This document shows, piece by piece, positions 54,890-64,000 of a stretch of DNA of 64,000 bases. Source of the DNA: Sternotherus odoratus (taxonomy: Eukaryota; Chordata; Testudines; Kinosternidae). The notes beneath the pieces are model-generated. The model saw only the letters and a list, made by a program, of their open reading frames with translations, made no database searches and was not told the DNA's origin. The stretch covers positions 58,513,442 to 58,577,441 of the forward strand of contig JAVMKO010000005.1 of the NCBI GenBank assembly GCA_032164245.1, in the 5' to 3' direction. How positions within the stretch are numbered: position 1 is the stretch's first letter; each line of letters opens with the position of its first letter. The translations under genes and the position numbers were made by a program.

Positions 54890-56413
54890 AGTTTTTTATC
54901 AGATAATTGTTCAGAATCTTCAGCTCTGCAAAGCCCATTTGGTGTCGTATTTTATTACCGCAAAACTTGACCCTTTGCTCACCATAGGTTTCACAGAGTT
55001 TCCCATGAGCCTGGGGCAGACTTCCTGAGAGTTTGGACTGATCTTTTTCATTTTTCTGGTGAGCCCATGATCACTGGCAGTCTTGCATGGTTTCCTCCCC
55101 AAAAAGGGCAAATTTGTTGGCTTTGGTTGGAATTTGCATTAAGCTTTTATACTGGTTCAGAGCAAGACTTGAAGTGATGTTTCACCCCCTATTCTCCTCC
55201 TCCTCCTATATAGAAATCTTTTAGAAGGACAGCATTTACAGGGTGATGCAAATATAACCATTTAATATTAAAATGGTGGAAGAGTTCCTATTAAAGCACC
55301 AGCCTGCAAATCCTTCATCATGGGAGCAGTCCTTAGAAACCATTTCCTTAGAAACCTAAATGGGTTCTCTGTATATTTCAAACCTGTTAAATCTCCCAGA
55401 CCAGTCAGGTGACTTCTCTTTTTGGCCACTTTTTGCACTGCTCATTAGAAGCTTCACTCTTATAACTTGAAAAGCTTCAAGAGCTCACGAGGCTACACCT
55501 CTGTCTACAGAGACATAGCCTGGGGGATACTAACCATAAAGAGGCATTTTAGAGTATGATCCATCAACCTCCCCATGACTATAGACTCATACATATGTCC
55601 AGATAGCTGCTGGACAATGCTGTAGCCACCTGTCTGTAGCCACAGGGTGCAGGAACCAGGTTAACCCAGGAACAACAGCCAGTGGCTTGGGAGCAGTAAC
55701 AAGGGAGGAATAGGCCAAGGCAAAGAAGCCTTCTAACCACAGCCTACCATCCAGTAAAGGAAAAGGAGCAACTAGTTACTTGGGCATCAGGCCAAGGAGA
55801 TGCCAGAGACAACTAGGTGTTAACTAGTCAACAAGAGCTATTAGCAAGAAGTCAGTAACAGATCCTGCAGTGCATCTTCCATGGAGAAACTGCTGCCACA
55901 ACAGACAGAAAAAGAAGAGTGTTTTAAGTATGAGACAGGAAGAGCAACAGGTTGGCTAAAGATGCCAACCAATGAAATCTGGGCAGGAGATAACTAGCAA
56001 AAATGCCCTTTCCCCCTCTGCTTCCCACTGAGGCAGGAGCTGAAGGTAGAACTCCAGATCTTGTGCCCTGTAATGTGAAGGTAGGTGCAGAGCAGTGGCT
56101 ATGTTAGCTTGGATCACTGCTCAGGTGAGGACACTTTAAAAAAAAAAAAGAGTATAATCTCTCCTGCTAACTACTGTTATGCATTAGGAAGAAACTTCCC
56201 CACTTGGGACCATAACATGTAGGTAATACTGAAAGAGGGGAAATGGTAAAACTCAGAAGGCTGGATCTGTTTTACAGAAAGATCTTGGTTGGGTGTATAG
56301 GGTCAGAGCTGAAATATGAAATCGAATGTGCCTAAGAGAAAAGGGGTGAGTTTTGATAGACAAAGCTAAGTTCCATAAACATGGCATTGAATTAGTTAAT
56401 ACAGAAGAAAAAG
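54890..56413. other. intron sequence, no element recognised
   Basis: Intron C-D, first part. No clear repeat ends or exon. Confidence 0.4.
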
Positions 56414-56421
56414 ATCTAGGT

Positions 56422-56689
56422 CAGGGGTTCTCAACCTGTGGGTCGCGACCCCTCGGGGGGTCGCCGACCCGGTTCCCGAGGGGTCGTGAGCTGTTTTTTT
56501 CTGCCGAAAAGCCGCCGCCGTGATCACGATCACTTCCACTATCTTGGGAACGCTCGGCATGTCCGCCGAAAATAGCACCGAATGTGGAAGTAATTCATTC
56601 GGCAGCTTTTCGGCAGACACTCAAGGGGTTGCGGCGCCGTGCCGCTCAGAAAAAAGGGGTCGCGCTAAAGGTAAGTTTGAGAACCGCTG
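56422..56689. mobile_element. non-autonomous hAT element in intron C-D
   Basis: CAGGGGTTCTCAACCTGTGG then GTCGCGACCCC at the left; GGGGTCGCGCTAAAGG and AAGTTTGAGAACCGCTG at the right. Perfect 8-bp duplication ATCTAGGT (56414-56421 and 56690-56697). Confidence 0.95.
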
Positions 56690-56859
56690 ATCTAGGTATT
56701 TGCTAGATCCATCTGTTAAATTCTCAGTCTAGTGTGCACCAGTGTAGAAGATTAATAAAATATTGAATTGTGTTGAGGGACATATTCTATAAGTCTAAGC
56801 ATACTGTTCTGATATTAAGGAAGTAATGCTCAATTTCAGTCCCTTTTTTGAAGAAAAAA

Positions 56860-57240
56860 TGTGGTTACGATGGACAGAATACAGTGTAAGGCCAGGGGAG
56901 ATTAATGGAATGGAGAGTCTTGCATATGAGGAATGATTGACAAAACTGGGACTCTGCCTTGAGGGAAGGCGATTAAGTGGTGACATGACTGAAGTATTAA
57001 ACTAGCTAAGGATTATTATAAAATTAGGCATGATTATCTGAGGGCATTGGAAAGGCCAGATCTAGGGGACATTGGTTTAAAATGGGAAAATACTGTATAT
57101 GCAAAAAATGTAAGGAGTTATTGTTTAGAATGAACATGGGAAAATAGATGGAACAAAGAGGGTTCTTCAGTTTTTTCCTAATTGGTTCATTCATCTCTAG
57201 TTTGATTTCTGGAATGGATTTACTGAAAATGCTAGCTTTT
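56860..57240 (+). mobile_element. old CR1/L3-like LINE 3' remnant
   Basis: A frame from about 56892 gives RPGEINGMESLAYEE, a stop, then LTKLGLCLEGRRLSGDMTEV. This corresponds to 'YEERL.ELGLFSLEKRRLRGDMIEV' near the end of CR1-clade ORF2. Later bases (GTTTAGAATGAACATGGG) are degraded. Confidence 0.6.
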
Positions 57241-59880
57241 CAGTGCACAATGTCATTTGCTAGTTAATTAGGGCAGCAGGAGTATGAACTCAGGATGAAA
57301 AATAGTCTTAGGTCAGAACTTTCAAAGAAGTCTAAGGGAGTTAAGTGCCACAAACCACAATGAATTTCAAATTTCCTTTTTTCTAACCTTCAAAAATCAC
57401 AGCTTTAGGTATTAAGTCCCCACTCATCCATTTTCCTCCAGTTGTCACTAATTTTGACATGTTTTGACTGGATGCCACTTTTACCAATGAGAAGTTTTTG
57501 TTTCATCATGTCCTGTATAAGAACTAATATTGATGGGTTTTTTTTATATCGTGGTCTCAGCTTTGTTTATAAATCTGGCCATTTTGAGACACGCATCTTC
57601 CCAGGTTGAAATATCTCTGCTGTCAACAGGTTGTGCTTGTGGGGAATTTTTATAGCAGTTGCAATTATAATTGAATACTATAAATATCAATTACAATGTA
57701 TAGCTGATTCCACCAGGTGGCTTTTAAGCACCTTGGCCAATTCAAAACTCAACTATAATAAAGCAAAGGCATCTGGTCTATTACTCTGTGTGATCGAAAA
57801 CCTAATTCCACATACAAACATCACTCAGACACCAAAACTAAAAAGAAAACACAGCCATGCTCTAAAGGAATGCCTGACTCATGCTCTTTTGAGTGTGGAT
57901 TTGAACAGCATTCCTGAATAATGGACACTCACAGGAGACATCCCTGCTTTTCATCCTCTTGAGCAGATGTGTGTCAACCCCACCTGTCCCAGTTTTACAT
58001 AATGGATCAAATGATTTTCAGTGGAGTAACTTGTGTTTTGGAAAACTAGGCTATTTATGGAGAACCAGGAGTATGTTTCAGGGTTTTGTAATCTATACAT
58101 TTTATGTTCAGAAGGTTTTTTTGGTGAACAGTTGTGCAAAAATACCCAAAAGAAAAACTTCAAACTCCCTCCCCCCTCAAAATTTGATTCTTCTACTTTG
58201 GATTTGTAACCCACTTGAAGTGCCTGATGCTCTGAGTCCAAACTGTTAAAATCATCCTAATGCCTTTCCAAATAGCAATTACAATCCCACTAAAAACTGC
58301 TCACGTGGATGTACTCATCACACACTAACTATACCCTATCACCCACACACTTTATTGAAAAAATATTAAGAGTGTGATAAGGAGGCTAACATACCTGGAC
58401 CTTACAAGACTAGGATCAAGTAAATCTCAGAGATGAGTGGTCTCCTGCCAGTAATCACCTTCCACTAAAGCCAAGAAGACTCTAGCTCAAATGCCTACAC
58501 TGGTCACAACTGTGGCTGTGACAGGCAATGATGTAGGTACTTGGATCTCCAAAGTCTCTGTCCAGTGACTTAACCAATAAACTATCCTTTCTCCTCTGCT
58601 ATGGATACCATCTGACCATCTTCTAAGTTATGATCCTTGTTGACAAATATTAAGCAAACTTTCTCAGTTGGAAGTGTTGGCGTCAAGCTCACTACTCTTC
58701 CACCTCCAGGTCAAATGAGGTGCTACTCTGTCAGTAAAACCAACACGAGGGACTTTAGGTGGGGAAGCAAAACTTCATATTCCGATAAAACTGCCTGTGA
58801 AATTCTAGGTAGCAGTATATAATTACCCAAGTTGGAATTCAGTCACGGTGTCCACATTAATGCTATACTAGTGGCAGGGGATCTTTAATAGCTACAAGTC
58901 TTCAGGACACCAGCTTTACATTTATCCGGAAAGAAAGCACATACATTAGCATAATGACTCCAGAACAATGCTGAAGCCTGGATTCATTTGTGGACTGAAG
59001 GGAGAAGAATTGCAAACATTCCTTGAGTGTCCTGGGTTTTCTTGTATAACAAGAAAAGTTATTTGAGAGCTGATGAACTTGTGACCTCAGGAAGCATATC
59101 TAGTAGTACACAGGGTTGAATATTTCTAGAGCTATGTCTGCACAAGGAAAGCTATGTAAGATAGGCACCTAAATACCTTTGAGGATCTGGCCCCAGGATC
59201 TTTGAAGGACATGTACAAAAGTATGCCATGCAAAAATTATAATAGAATGCCTGAGGTGGGGAGCCTATTTTCAAACACTGGCATCTAACAGGGCATTTGA
59301 ATCCTACATTTTGAAAGTAAATAGACACTCACCAAATAGCTAGTTTTACATCGCAATTTTAGCATCCAAATGTGGAATTTATGTTCTATTAAATTCCTGT
59401 TTATGTATAAAGAGGGAAGTGAAAGTGCTGCTCAGATTTGCCTTTATATCTAAGCACATAATGGTAAAAAAAGCCCTAATGAATTAGTTTCACCATAAAT
59501 GAAAGTAAAGTATGAAACATTAATGTAGGAGGCTTGGATTGGAGTCCTTTCTAAACGTTAGCAAGGAACGTGTGAGTGTCTAAAATCTGTGTCCATGCTG
59601 CTAAAAGGAATATTGATCATGCCATATGAAAGGCAGTCTGGCATTTGATACAGCTTTGCATTTTTAAAGCAGCTTTATATGTAAATGGAATCTTCCAGAT
59701 CCACATTCACCTTTGCAAGTCCTCATGAACTTCAACACGTAGATTGTGGGGGTAACTTTAAAACAAAAATAATCTTGGTTGGGGGGGAAAGTGTTCTAAT
59801 ATCCCAGTCAATTTTTTCAAAGCACCAGTGGTAGTTTTAATATTGCTTTACTTGTAAAACGATCCTATATAAAGGGGAAG
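57241..59880. other. intron sequence, no element recognised
   Basis: About 2.6 kb, AT-rich. Two open frames near 57631-58249 have no recognisable domain and no splice context. Confidence 0.35.
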
Positions 59881-59884
59881 GGAT

Positions 59885-60175
59885 TGTCTTCGGGTTATGG
59901 CCTTTGATTAGAGTTCAGTTCCCAGCTCCTCCACAGACTTCATGTATGACCTTGAGCGAGTTGGTTAATCGCTCTCTGCCTCATCTGGAAAACTGGGATT
60001 ATATTGATTTCCTCCTCCTCCACCACCCCCCATCACTCCATCTTGTTGATTAATATTGTAAATTGTTCAGGGCAGGGGACTGCCTTTCACTGGGTAGGTA
60101 AAGTAACAGCACACTGGGGCCCTGAGCTCTATTGGGCCTCTAGGTGTTACTATGATACAAATAATTAATGAATAA
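59885..60175 (+). mobile_element. MIR / CORE-SINE with long 3' region
   Basis: GTTCAGTTCCCAGCTCCTCC, CATGTATGACCTTGAGCGAG, TCTGCCTCATCTGGAAAACT, then AATTGTTCAGGGCAGGGGAC, GGGGCCCTGAGCTCTATTGG and CTCTAGGTGTTACTATG. Same family as 39310-39725. Confidence 0.75.
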
Positions 60176-61316
60176 AAGCAGCCTCTTGTACTAGAGATAA
60201 AATTAAGGGATTAATATATTGGTAGGATGTAAAAAATGAAATCACTGGTACAGTAACTCTGCTTGGTTTATTGATGTCTGATTATGTAAAATGCATCCAA
60301 GTACTCAAGTCTTACGGTTTTAGGTTAATTTGTCATTCTGCAGGTTTAATTAAAATGGTTCTAAATCAGTCATCTCTGAAGTTACAACAATCTTTTGTTG
60401 TACATTGCAGGCAGTATGTACTCTTAATATGTTCATTAAACTGTCTGTAGCTATAAGTGTTTTTCCAATCAATACTTAGGCAGACTAAATCCTCCTCTTA
60501 TCCTTCAGGGAGGTCTTCCAAGATGGTATTAAGGTATCAGATTTTGGCCCTGAATTGTGAAAAGATTTGCACTCCATTGTTCTGGTCTGTATCTATGTGA
60601 CGATGTAAACACAATGCTTCCCTTTCCTGTAAATTCCCACTATTGTGAGCACTAACTCACGCTCAAGTGAACAGAGATCGCTATACCTACATTAGATTCC
60701 TCCTTATTGCTTACAGTGTTGACTGGAGAATATTGGAACTCATGCAGTTTAAGGAAGTGACAGAAACGGAAATGGGAGTCCTCTCTCTTCCAGCAATTTA
60801 AATATCGGACAGCGACGCCAATAGAGAATTCACCTGATCATAATTACAGTAACTTGAGAGTTAGCAGGATGAGCTTGCTAGGGGCAGAACATTCCATTCA
60901 TTCATCTAGGAAAGCACTGCTTGTCACTTTAATCCTGACTCACCTGGATGAAATCCATCACCCTGTCACTCTCAGATGGATTGTACACCGTAAAGTGGTT
61001 TAGAGATCTTGAAACATTTGCTGACCTGGCAGAAACTTCTGAACTTGCCTCTTTCCTCTCATGGGATTATTTTGCTCCATGTTGCCTTTCAATGTAATGT
61101 TTTAGAAAGTGTCAGAACTAAGGTTCATTGCAGCAATATCTATAGCTGCAACTTATGTGAGGATCTGATCAATAGCAGTAAGTACTTGCAATGTCTCCCG
61201 GAAATTCTAACAGTATCTATTTCCATTTGCAGTTTTCCTGTTAAACTATAGCTTTACAATAATGAACTGTTAGCAAGTCCCAACTCTGCAATTACTTTTT
61301 TTTTCTTTTCCCCCAG
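60176..61316. other. intron sequence upstream of exon D
   Basis: No further repeat recognised. Ends in the pyrimidine-rich acceptor of exon D. Confidence 0.4.
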
Positions 61317-61482
61317 GGAGGACAGTGCTATATACCTGTCAGGGCTGGGTACCATGGGATTGGAGATCTATGAACAAGTGCCAAAGCTGGATGCAGTGAT
61401 TTTCCCTGCAGGAGGTCACTGTGGATTGCTGGCAGGATCAGCTGCTGCCCTCAAACATCTCAACCCACATATTTCTGTGATT
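61317..61482 (+). CDS. Threonine dehydratase/serine racemase-like gene, exon D (glycine loop)
   Basis: Acceptor TTTTCTTTTCCCCCAG ends at 61316; donor ATT/GTAAGT starts at 61483. The first G completes the split Glu codon from exon C (242 + 166 bases = 136 codons). It encodes EDSAIYLSGLGTMGLEIYEQ, VPKLDAVIFPAGGHCGLLAG, SAAALKHLNPHISVI. SGLGTMGLEI matches the 'aGqGTi.lEi' block. The tetraglycine phosphate-binding loop, 'PvGGGGl.aG' in relatives, reads PAGGHCGLLAG, one residue longer with His-Cys in it. The gene continues beyond the window: no exon after 61483 was recognised in the remaining 2.5 kb. Confidence 0.9.
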
Positions 61483-61497
61483 GTAAGTTCTTTTCAC

Positions 61498-61991
61498 TAG
61501 GGCTGGTGCAAGGATATTTTGTGCCTAGGCGAAATTTCCACCTTGCGGCCCCCCCCCTCCCCCACACTCCCGGGGAGTCCTGTGTCCGCTCCCTCCCCGC
61601 CCCCAACCTGGGAAGCCCTGTGGCAGCTCCCCGCCCCAGCTCACCTCCGCTCCACCTCCTACCCTGAGCACGTCACCGCCGCCACTCCACTTCTCCCGCC
61701 TCCCAAGCTTGCAGCTCCAATTAACTGTTTGGCACAGCAAGCCTGGGAGGGGAGGAGAAGCAGGGTGGAGCATGCTCAGGGGAGGAGGTGGAGCTGAGGT
61801 GAGTTGGGGCCGGGAGCAGTTCTCCTGCACGCTCCCCCCCTCCCCCCCGTTACTTGCTTTGGGCGGCACTCATGCCCCTTGCCCCAGCTCACCTCCACTC
61901 CACCGCCTCCCCTGAGTACACTTTTTGGTGCCCCCAACCACTTGGCACCCTCGGCAGCCACCTAATTCACCTAGTGGTTGCACCAGCCCTG
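61498..61991. mobile_element. non-autonomous hAT-like element next to the exon D donor
   Basis: TAGGGCTGGTGCAAGGATAT at the left; TAGTGGTTGCACCAGCCCTG at the right, inverted. Flanks are CTTTTCAC (61490-61497) and CTTTTCGC (61992-61999), an 8-bp duplication with one mismatch. GC-rich interior with C runs. Confidence 0.85.
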
Positions 61992-61999
61992 CTTTTCGC

Positions 62000-64000
62000 C
62001 TTTTAATTGTGTATTTTGAGGGGTTTATCCTCCTATCTCTCAGGCTTCAGAAAGGTTTTGTATTCTACTAAGGTCCTGGGAATGAGTCTGTGTACACTGT
62101 AGACTGAGGTTATTGGTTCCCATGGCCATCCTTCATGAGAATTCTGGGCAGTCTGCTTTGTTTCTTGGTTAATTGTTTGGGGTTTTAACGGTGTAGGAAC
62201 CCCTTTTTCAAAGCAAATAAGACCAAACTCTCTACATCTAAAGCTTTAACTGACCTGTTTTGGGGCTTTTAATTGATTTAGGAGTGTTTATTTAGCTTGT
62301 TTGAAACCTGTATGATCTTATTAAAAGTCTTTAGTTGCCTCAACGTTTTAGGACACTGTAGAATTCTTATTTGAAAGACCTCCAACTAGATAGATCCCCC
62401 CAAAACAGTATGGAGATTACTTAAGTTTTACTCCTGGAAGGAACAACCTATTCAGGTTAAAACTGAGGTCTCTGTGGATTATTGTGAGAATTTGTCTAGA
62501 AAATAAAACATTCATCACAAATTATACACAGAATAATCCCTTCTGGCTCTTGGTGTAGAAATTTCAGCTAGCAGCTGTTGAAATTGTAAGTGGTGGGATA
62601 CAGCAGACGACATATTGCTGGATGATGAAAGGTTACTTGACGTTGCAAGGTTGAATGACTTTAACCACCCACAAATGTATAATCGCTATAAAAAATGTAG
62701 GAACCTGGAAGGTCCCTAAAGATGGGCACCAAACTAAACCTTAAATGCAAACACCTGTGAATTTTAAGAAATTGGAATCAAGAGCCAAATTTTTAGGCTC
62801 TAGTCCATCTCTATATATTGGTGGTGGTGGTGATGAGTCATGATAAATGAGATTTATATATTAAAAACATAGGGATATGACCTGAGGTCTTTAATAATTT
62901 TTTACTCAATCCTGGGAGTTTGCCTAAATATAGAACACTAAACTTGGCCCAAGGGAAAATCAAACCTATACTGAATATGATGGAAACTGGTATGAATAAT
63001 TGATGAGGCTGAAATCTCCAGGGGACCATAGTACTCAAGACTGGAAATGTATATGATATTGATGCTATTCCGTTATTTCTGGGGAAAAGGTCAATGCAAG
63101 GCCTGGGCACTACTTTAGACCTATTTTGAGGACTTAAGTGGCACATGGGCCTTGTGCTCTCCCTGTGCATCAGGGTAAATTTCACCCTGCTTTTGTATGT
63201 CTTATTTTTTCCTCATTTTAATGTAAAGCCTGCAGAAAATGAGGTGATCCCTGTTGGCTAAGATAGCTGGTTGCAATGGGTTTTCTTCTTAAGGAGGGAT
63301 ATAATAGTCCAATGACTAATTGTCCTTTCTATGACACAAAGGAACTGTTGGATTAAACATACTTTTTTTTTTATTGCTTGCTTCCATTACAATAGAACTT
63401 GATCATAAAAGATTCCTTTTGAATAACATCAAGTGATAAGTCAAAAAGAACAATTCAGACTCCTTTTATGAGCTTATTCTCTCATGCCAAAAGTAATGAG
63501 AGATTTAATTTGATCTATTTGGAAGAGTTTAGTGACTGAGAAATTGTAGAGGGACCACTGTCAAGGTAGTATCATAAATTAAAATCAACACATCATTTTA
63601 TCCCGTTAAAATAATGCCCTAGACTACTGAAAGGTTGTTTTGTAGTATAAACAAATGGCAAATATTCAACTAAAAGCAACATTATAACTTGTCAATCATC
63701 TTGTCAGTAGGATTAGCCAAGTCAATTTCAGTTTGTTTTGTACCAGTACAATGCTGCTGTTTTGGGTCCCCATGCAGGGAAATGGTTTTGATCCTTTTGG
63801 AATTCATGCAAACATTTCTGTTCACTTTTATTTTTAACCTATTTCCATCTCAATTTTTTTTAAAGAAAACCTAAATTTGGACCTTTACCAAACAGGCAGT
63901 ATATCTTTAGAACTAGGGAACAGCTAAAATTTAATTGGCAAAGGGAGTCATAATGATTGCTAATCATGATAACAAACTTTGCCCACACTTTTTACAAATT
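62000..64000. other. downstream intron sequence, no element recognised
   Basis: No next exon of the PLP-enzyme gene seen and no clear repeat ends. A short GGTGGTGGTGGTGATGA run lies at 62820-62836. Confidence 0.4.

Noticed and set aside
57631..58249. Two 96-codon frames inside intron C-D.
   Set aside because: No recognisable domain, no splice signals of note, and composition like the surrounding intron.

Overview
The window looks like non-mammalian amniote nuclear DNA, most probably from a turtle. The reasons are abundant CR1 LINE pieces, two tRNA/Pol III-type SINE families in the form familiar from turtles, many non-autonomous hAT elements with clean 8-bp target duplications, a turtle-type Harbinger element, and MIR/CORE-SINE relics. 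A 200-bp run of N (43984-44183) shows it is a draft assembly. No bacterial or organellar features were seen.

Host gene: the only host protein-coding gene I can support is on the + strand in the right third. Four exons (48040-48379, 52497-52613, 54641-54882, 61317-61482) have GT-AG borders and compatible phases. Together they encode part of a fold-type II PLP enzyme of the threonine dehydratase / serine racemase family. Its PLP loops are unusual: the Lys motif reads SVKERG, the Asn loop SDSNFS, and the Gly loop AGGHCGLLAG. The first coding exon and the C-terminal exons lie outside the window or were not found.

Repeats, left to right: hAT transposase relic (1-497); MITE, SINE palindrome and LTR piece (0.9-2.4 kb); hAT element (3.1-3.7 kb); CR1 tail (4.4-4.8 kb); one hAT element nested in another, the inner one carrying a 36-bp minisatellite (5.8-6.9 kb); two MIRs (9.3-9.9 kb); a decayed Harbinger element with transposase and Myb-like genes (12.2-14.7 kb); SINEs and MIRs (16-19 kb); a 5.6-kb tandem array of about 22 units of about 255 bp (19.7-25.4 kb) running directly into a CR1 LINE (25.4-29.0 kb); a second CR1 piece; a CCCTCT microsatellite; a 2.76-kb hAT element swollen by a GC-rich minisatellite (40.0-42.8 kb); then the gene, whose introns hold further hAT, pogo-like, LTR, SINE and LINE insertions.

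Main discovery candidate: each unit of the 19.7-25.4 kb array contains, in order, a consensus 5' splice site, a polypyrimidine tract with 3' splice site, an inverted CCAAT box, a GGGTGGGGC (Sp1/KLF-like) box and a TATA box. All point toward the CR1 ORF1 start. The last TATA box sits about 160 bp upstream of the ORF1 ATG with no intervening ATG. This looks like a monomeric tandem promoter for a CR1 LINE, analogous in architecture to mouse L1 monomers, with a mini-intron of about 80 bp built into each monomer.
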